Assembly: GCF_947242115.1 (NCBI RefSeq) | Contig: NC_074711.1 | Coordinates: 1,357,501 to 1,421,500 of the forward strand | Source: Biomphalaria glabrata | Lineage: Eukaryota > Mollusca > Gastropoda > Planorbidae | Direction: 5' to 3' | Length of the DNA stretch: 64,000 bases | Part shown: piece by piece, positions 57,852 through 64,000 of the stretch | How positions within the stretch are numbered: the first letter of the stretch is position 1 | Layout of the letters: every line of letters starts with the position of its first letter | Notes under the pieces: model-generated | Seen by the model: only the letters and a program-made list of their open reading frames with translations | Told to the model about the DNA's origin: nothing | Databases searched by the model: none | Made by a program: the position numbers and the translations under genes

Positions 57852-59460
57852 AAGTAAATTCATATCTAAGCAGTGGTTCTATTATCAAAGATACCAGAAA
57901 TTGTCAGAAACATCCGCCTTTTGGAAGGAACTTAACAAAGTCAAGTGCAATTGCTGATTGCTTGAAAGCAACGGCTAACGCTGAGTAAGAATTTAAAAAA
58001 TTGATAAGGAGATACTGCCTCAGAAGGATTTAACACAATTGGCACAGAGCAGATACAAACCAGTTTGCTAATACGTTAACCAAGCTACCACAGAGATGGA
58101 CCTAAATATATGTTTGTAGGCTTAAACTTCAGCTGTATTGTAATTAAACATTAATTAAGTCATGGACGTATCCAAGTTTTTGTTTCCGGGGTGGGGGAGT
58201 TTGAACCCCGTACACTAGCCCGAGTATGCACATGAAGCAAGTCATTACATTGTTCCACATTTTGAAAAAAAAAAGCGTTTCTGCTTGTATCTGTTTTAAT
58301 TACTTCGATTTTTTAAATTTATACCAAATCCATAGAATTATAAATAGGTTTGGCTTATTTGTGTATGTTTGTGTTGTTTGAGAAACTTTACGGGATACTA
58401 CACCACTAGAATAAATCACATGTAAGAATAGTTTTTTTTTTTTTGTGTGGGCTGACTCTGTTAAATATATAGAAATAAAGCATAAATCTTCTTCTTCTGG
58501 CCAGCTTTTTGCTGCCGAGCTGTTGGCTCTTTTGCAGTCGATGCCTAGGTCAGAACTGCCATTAGTGCCATAGAGATTGTTGGTTATATGGAATAAATAT
58601 CAACCTGTAGTGTTAAGCTGTATACAGATTTTTTATTTAGCATGTTCACGACACAGAAACACTTTCAAATAGCATTTTGTACCATTGACAATTAAATTAA
58701 TGAAAATAATTATCTCAGAAATGAAATAAATGTTCAGATAAAGAGTCCGTCTGTATTATATAAGATAAGATTTGATAGATACAAGGAGTAGAACTAATCT
58801 TTATACTAAGTTTAAACGTTATTATTAGCGTGTTAGAGTATGCCGACTTAATAGATATTTTGAACTTTCGAAAGAATTGACTTTTTGTTTAATCTACGTT
58901 CCATTATATTTTTTTTATTTGGCTAAAGTTTACCTGTTTTTTTTTCTTTTTCGATATTTTATATGTAAATAAAGATATAGCTTTTTGAATTATTTTTTTA
59001 AACAATCTTTTTTGTAATAGTTGGCAACAAAAATATAGGTCAGGGATAGCGGGCTACACGCGGCGAGATCAAAGAAATTAAACTTTCTATCTAGGTTAGG
59101 CTGGCAGTGGCACGAACACACTGTTTACAATCCCATAATCCTCTAAAAATGGCACAACTTTTAGTTTAACATTTTGAGTAAGTTGGCGGAAAGCAACTTG
59201 CTGCGACAGTCTTTGACGAACTTTTTATTAATGCTATCACAGTAAACAATACGAAAAGTAATGGATTTTCGGAAATAATTATAATTCTATTTGGACTTAC
59301 TTTTTTGTGGACATTTTAAGTAGCCTAGCCTTCTTTAATTTATTTTATTTAATAGTGAATAGAGTCTAATAAAGTAAATAAGTCTAATTTTAAATTTAGT
59401 AATTAGAGGTCTAGTTTAAGTCTAAGTTAGTGTACTGTTACTGTGTAAAACTGTGTTAAG
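57852..59460. other. Gene-free AT-rich DNA between the retroposon and the CTAG tract
   Basis: A plus-oriented LINE family A tail (58746-58770, GTCTGTATTATATAAGATAA) is the only named repeat. The 59040-59170 part has more CG dinucleotides (GCGGGCTACACGCGGCGAG) and could be IQGAP promoter, but no strong motif was seen. Confidence 0.35.
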
Positions 59461-60420
59461 AGTTAAGTGTTAGAGCTAGATCTAGTTAGTAGTATTAGTA
59501 CTTTAGTTAGTAGTGTTACAATCATTACAATGTGAATGTGTAGTCAGTCAAGTCAGTGTAATGAGTGTACTGTGTAGAGTCAGAGTGTAGACTGTAGGTA
59601 GATCTAGATCTAGAACTAGACTTTACTAGAGTCTAGTCACTAGTCGTAACTAGTACTAACTAGATCTAGTAGATATTAAGATATGATTAAGTTATTAACT
59701 AAAGTTTTTTTCTAAACTCTTACTCTACTAATAAAGTGTCTAAAGTTAAAGTCAGTAAAGACAGTTAGTAAAGTAAAGTCTAAGACAAAGTAAGAGTAAG
59801 ACATTAAAATTTAAATGGTTAATTTTTAAGTCTAAGTTAAGAGTAAGACAGTAACTTAGTTAAGCCTAAGGGCTAAGGTTAACTTGGTTAATTTAAATTT
59901 AACTTAAACTTTAGAATCAATCAAGATTAAGATCAATAATGAATAACTAATGATTAAGTGATACTCTGATACTACTTATTAATTACTAGTGATACTGTCA
60001 TAACTCATGTGTCAATAATATTGATACTGAGATAGATCTACTAATACTATTACTAATCTAGGTAGAATAGAATAGAATTTAAATTATAAATATTAATAGA
60101 TCTCTAGTTAAGTCTAGTTCTAGATCTTGTTACAATTCTAGAATATCTGGATTCTAGATCTAGATAAAAAATAAAAATCTAGATCAATGAAGACTTTTTA
60201 GATCTATTCTATATAGATGTAGAATAGATCTTATAGTTATTAATGATAAGTCAATAAAACTCTCAATCTTATTGTGTCTATGTCTAGAGCTAAGCTAGAC
60301 CTACAATACATAAGATAATGATAGGATATAGATATATAGATTGTATTAAATTTTAAAGCTAGGTTAACAAGATATATCTAGCAATCTAGATCTAGTAAAT
60401 TATTCAAGTGTTTTGCAGTG
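59460..60420. other. CTAG/AGATCT-rich tract upstream of IQGAP
   Basis: By eye about 25 CTAG words in just under 1 kb, many within TCTAGATC or AACTAG. Even base use would give about four. Probably part of the IQGAP 5' region or leader; no exon visible until 60559. Confidence 0.6.
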
Positions 60421-60558
60421 TGCTTTTAGTCTGGATCTAAATAGCTCTGAAAATTAATGTAGAATAAATATATTGCCATTGCGACTTGTGTCACTGTGTG
60501 GTGTTCAGATTCATAATTACACTTATAGGCTTGGACTTGGATATCATTACCAATCAAA

Positions 60559-62143
60559 ATGGAGAGTTCGGATGCTCCTAAGCCCCATTACAGAAGTAAG
60601 TTTGATAAGCTTTTGTATGATTGTTAGTATAGTCTCTAAGTCAGTCTAAGTCTAAATATATTATTTTAATGATTTACTTGGCTTATCATTCATAAGTCAA
60701 TATTATAATGTCTTATAAATTACAGATGTGTTACTTCAAAAAAGATGAAATTATGTTCTACACATATCTATATATGTATATTTGTTTTATAATTGTTAAT
60801 CCTGTTGTGCAGTCTTTGCTTTTTCTGGCTGATTCAGGCAACCCATTCCTATATTTATAAGGCCTTCTATATCCTATATAATCTCTTTAGTGTGTTTGTG
60901 TACTTAACTATCTAACTGATCACTTAGGTAAAGGTATCTAACTGATCACTTAGGTAAAGGTATCTAACTGATCACTTAGGTAAAGGTATCTGACTGATCA
61001 GTTAGAAATGATTGCTAGACATTTTCGCAACATGGTTCCTACAGAAGAGAATTCAGCTTTTTATTTTCATATTAGTGAAAGATAGCACTACCTCTCATCT
61101 ACCACACACCCTATTGGCATTATATGTAAACTGTAAAACTAGTATAAGCATTCAAAATGATGTAACTATAACTCAATTGATGACTATAGTGGTCCATAAG
61201 TGAGTCTAGATTAGATAGAGTCTTTATTTCTTTATCAACTATGGAAACATGAAAATATTTTGGTTCCCTTTTTAAGATTTTTTGTGTTACAATAGTAGGG
61301 TCAAAGATTGTTACATTGATAAATTGACATTTCAGAAGCCAGTGATCCATATAGGAATGGGCATTAGTTACCAATTTTTAAAATAGATTTAATAAATACA
61401 TTATTGATGGTCGCTATTAAATTGAAAATCAATCCCACTTGAAACAAATGAATCACTTAGTGCACAATCAGACTTGCCCATTTATGGACTAGAAAGTGGG
61501 GAGATAGGAGGAGGGTGCCAGTTTCCAACAGGGTGCACCAATATAGTTTTAATAACAACTTCACTACCTTCTTTTCCCCAAGGGAGCGAATCTCGATTAA
61601 CCAACAAAAAAAATCTTCAGCCAGAATTATTTGACATATTCCAGCTGTCGTAAAATGTTTTACATGTTTCGGATGTTCCTTCAGAGTTGAAGATAATTAC
61701 TTCCTAGTCCAAACCTCCCGTAGGACGACGGGGGATGGGAGCGGGCAGGGTTTGAACCCGGGACCATCGATAAATCTGAACGACAGTCCAACGCGAAAAC
61801 CGCACGACCAGGCAGCCGTCGTTTCAAATGATTTGCAATTAACTTATGTTTCAATTGTGAATTAAATATAATAGCATCTCATGTCAACCCTAAGTCCTAT
61901 TTTTGATTTGTGACAAAACATCTTCTTAAATTTTTTTTTCTTTAAGTCTTGTCTCATTGATTGATCCAATAATGAAGTCATTTTAAAATTTTAACGTAAC
62001 CTTTAACCCCTAATCAAATGTATGGTTTACCTTTGTTCCCCTTAAGCATTGGAGGATGAACGCCTTACAGCGGATGAAATGGATGAGCAAAGGAAGAGAA
62101 ATATTGCCTATGAATATCTTTGTCATCTGGAAGAAGCGAAAAT
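60559..62143 (+). CDS. IQGAP1: IQGAP Ras-GAP-related scaffold, first two coding exons (gene continues past the right edge)
   Basis: Exon 1 coding part 60559-60595 encodes MESSDAPKPHYR and ends at a GTAAGT donor. Exon 2, 62047-62143, has a CTTAAG acceptor and a GTAAGT donor and encodes LEDERLTADEMDEQRKRN then IAYEYLCHLEEAK. This matches the start of human IQGAP1 (RPHYGSVLDNERLTAEEMDE, YEYLCHLEEAKRW) closely, including the codon split before the Trp that opens the calponin-homology domain. IQGAP proteins are large cytoplasmic scaffolds binding actin, calmodulin and Rac1/Cdc42. Only the N-terminal 44 codons are here; I found no exon 3 before 64000. Invertebrate IQGAPs are not specifically IQGAP1, so the symbol is by similarity only. 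Confidence 0.9.
60705..60905 (-). mobile_element. LINE family A 3' end, diverged, in IQGAP intron 1
   Basis: CTTATAAATTACAGATGTGT then TACTTCAAAAAAG and TTTTCTGGCTGATTCAGGCA match the family A 3' end with many changes. Confidence 0.65.
60906..61010. repeat. 26-bp tandem repeat, about 4 copies, IQGAP intron 1
   Basis: TATCTAACTGATCACTTAGG then TAAAGG, with the outer copies diverged. It directly follows the LINE fragment. Confidence 0.85.
61650..61818 (-). mobile_element. tRNA-derived SINE family 2, copy 2, in IQGAP intron 1
   Basis: The minus strand reads GCCTGGTCGTGCGGTTTTCG (box A), GGTCCCGGGTTCAAACCCTG (box B), then a CG-rich body and a tail with CAACTCTGAAGGAACATCCG. Same layout as 37905-38067 but better preserved. 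Confidence 0.82.
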
Positions 62144-64000
62144 GTAAGTAACTTAAAACTCTACTGAAGGAAATGGTCTCAAGATCCCTATGCCTCATAT
62201 ACAACCAGTGGCTAATATGTGTTTCTTTTATGAGCCAAAGTTGAGGGATTCCATTCACAGCATCTCCTACAACCAAAGTCAAGGGATGATGATATTTTTC
62301 CCTAACAATTTTGGGGTTTTAGAACTAGTTCTAGCTGGTTTTATTTTTTCTAAAGAAACATTGATATTTGAGTTTCTTTTTGCCCTGATAATGGATGCAT
62401 ACAAGATTGTTTTGTTTTGTCCTAGATACATTTGCAGAAAACAAAAAGATCATTCTCTTAAAAATTGAAATATTTATTTAAGAAATTTATGAATTTCAGA
62501 ATATTCGCCTCTAAACTAAAGGTTTTAAAATGTGATCTGAGCTTATATTAAATTTGCAATATAATTTATTTATTGGAATAGTTCGACTTGAAACATTTTT
62601 TTTCCAATTTGAATAAAACTGAAAGTTTAAAACTGATATTAAAAAGAAAGCAAGAAAATACAATGACTACTAAAGACAAACATACTTTATCATATATGCA
62701 CATTTTAAAAACCTGTTCTCAGACTAAACATATCTCATTTATCAATTTAACAGCATCAGTCTCAGCAGAATAGACACAAGCTTCATTTGTGCCTCATTTC
62801 TCAATCAGTATCTAAAACCAATAGATTTAGTAGCTCTTTTTTACAAATATTTTTAGTGAGTTAGTTTGACAGTTATTGTTTTAATTGGGGTTAATTAGAT
62901 TAATAGCTGTGTTGTGACATATTATGTTTGATCTGTTGTGTATGTGCCAACTAAGTGGTTCACTTTGTTCTATTTTGTTCAAGTGTTTTGTGTGCTGTTT
63001 GTAGTGCTTAGTCCAACTCTGATTCACACTAGCCTTGTGCATGTAGTAAACTGCTATGTGGGACTCTACCTGGTATCAGGTTAATTAAGTCTCTGACTCA
63101 GGCAGATAAGTGACTCTTTATATGCCAGTCTGGTGACTCAACGGTAAGGACCTTATCTTTGGGTGTCAACATGCCCTACTTTGGGGCATTGACCAATAGG
63201 AACTATTTGTTTGTTCCTCCCATATCACTTGACTCCCCCCCCCCCTCTCTCTCCCTCAGCCATTGATACTCCCTCTTGCCCAGAGGTGATGGTGATGTAA
63301 CAGCTTTGTATGGTCTCAGTTTCCTCCTCCTCCTCCCATGACACTGCTCCTCACTCTTTCATTCTCTCCTCATTGAAACATGTGTATATAACACACTGTG
63401 TACACATACAAACTCAACACAGATGTGTCCGTTGGACACATTAACTACCTTGAAAGGCAACACTTTTTCTGATACGTTAGGAAATGTGAAGTCTTGCGTG
63501 GATTGATGACCGTTTAGACTATTCAGTTCCTTTTTTTTTTTTCAAAACACATGATCTGGTTCTTCTTTTTCTATTGGTACATCTAGACTTGTACACTAGC
63601 GTTCAGTAAAGTAGTTGACAATAGCTTTATTCTTCAGTAAAGAAGTTATCTTTGTCAGTGGCCTACTTGAAACCGGAAACTCGTCCCAATCCATTCAAAC
63701 CACCAAAAATGACATCTTTCCCCTTGTGTCAGGAAAGCCACTAGCTTACAAGAAGGCAAACAATAAAGGGGAGACAACCTAGTTATGGTTGCTTGTCGTC
63801 TGCATTAGACTAGCATGTTTGTAACTGGGAAGCGATACTCATTGAAGCCATCTGCTGAATGTAATCGATAGTTTAAAACTATTGCTAGGGTCTGATTCTT
63901 ACATCGCGGTTATATTAGGTGGCTAACAATATGAGATTTAACTAGATTTCACATCACAGTTTACGAATTGTTTCATTATAACAAATCGTAATTGAAAATA
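62144..64000. other. IQGAP intron 2 (part)
   Basis: No further IQGAP exon recognised. Contains a C/T-rich stretch with a C run (63234-63245) and short open frames without domains. Confidence 0.55.

Noticed and set aside
61740-61818. tRNA-like sequence with box A/B in IQGAP intron 1
   Set aside because: Head of SINE family 2, shared with 37905-38067.

Overview
The window is animal nuclear DNA, most likely from a heterobranch (pulmonate-type) freshwater snail. It is AT-rich and intron-rich with GT/AG splicing. Its intergenic DNA is packed with tRNA-derived SINEs, LINE 3' ends, hAT-type DNA transposons and minisatellites. The snail assignment rests on the look of these repeats and is an inference. 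The metazoan assignment is firm from the genes.

Three host genes are present. (1) A complete CHD1/CHD2-type chromatin remodeller lies on the minus strand, coding about 33.5 kb down to 9.1 kb. I could place 39 coding exons with consistent phases, summing to 5,724 nt (1,907 codons plus stop): acidic N-terminus, tandem chromodomains, SNF2 ATPase, SANT/SLIDE-like DNA-binding region, CHD1 helical C-terminal domain and a His/Arg-rich tail. (2) A complete FAM81-family coiled-coil gene lies on the minus strand (51.3 to 45.3 kb): six coding exons, 399 codons, every exon in phase 0. (3) The first two coding exons of an IQGAP gene lie on the plus strand from 60.56 kb; the gene runs off the right edge.

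By region: 0-9 kb holds no gene but an 80-copy 33-bp minisatellite (1.08-3.72 kb), hAT ends, a LINE 3' end and other tandem repeats. 9.1-33.6 kb is the CHD1 gene, with at least six intronic minisatellites and one short retroposon. 33.7-45 kb is a repeat graveyard: a 400-bp inverted-repeat element, a hAT MITE with a LINE inside it, LINE/SINE nests and a hAT with exact 8-bp target duplication. 45.2-51.4 kb is FAM81, with SINEs, LINE pieces and a 90-bp array in its introns. 52-60.5 kb holds LINE scraps, a 2.67-kb non-autonomous hAT carrying two satellite arrays, a second copy of the short retroposon and a CTAG-rich tract before IQGAP.

The gene set is the most notable result. CHD1/2, FAM81 and IQGAP adjacent in one 52-kb stretch match two human paralogous regions (IQGAP2-FAM81B-CHD1 on 5q and FAM81A-IQGAP1-CHD2 on 15q), which suggests an old bilaterian linkage. 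I saw no CRISPR array, rRNA gene, intact tRNA gene, LTR element or Polinton.
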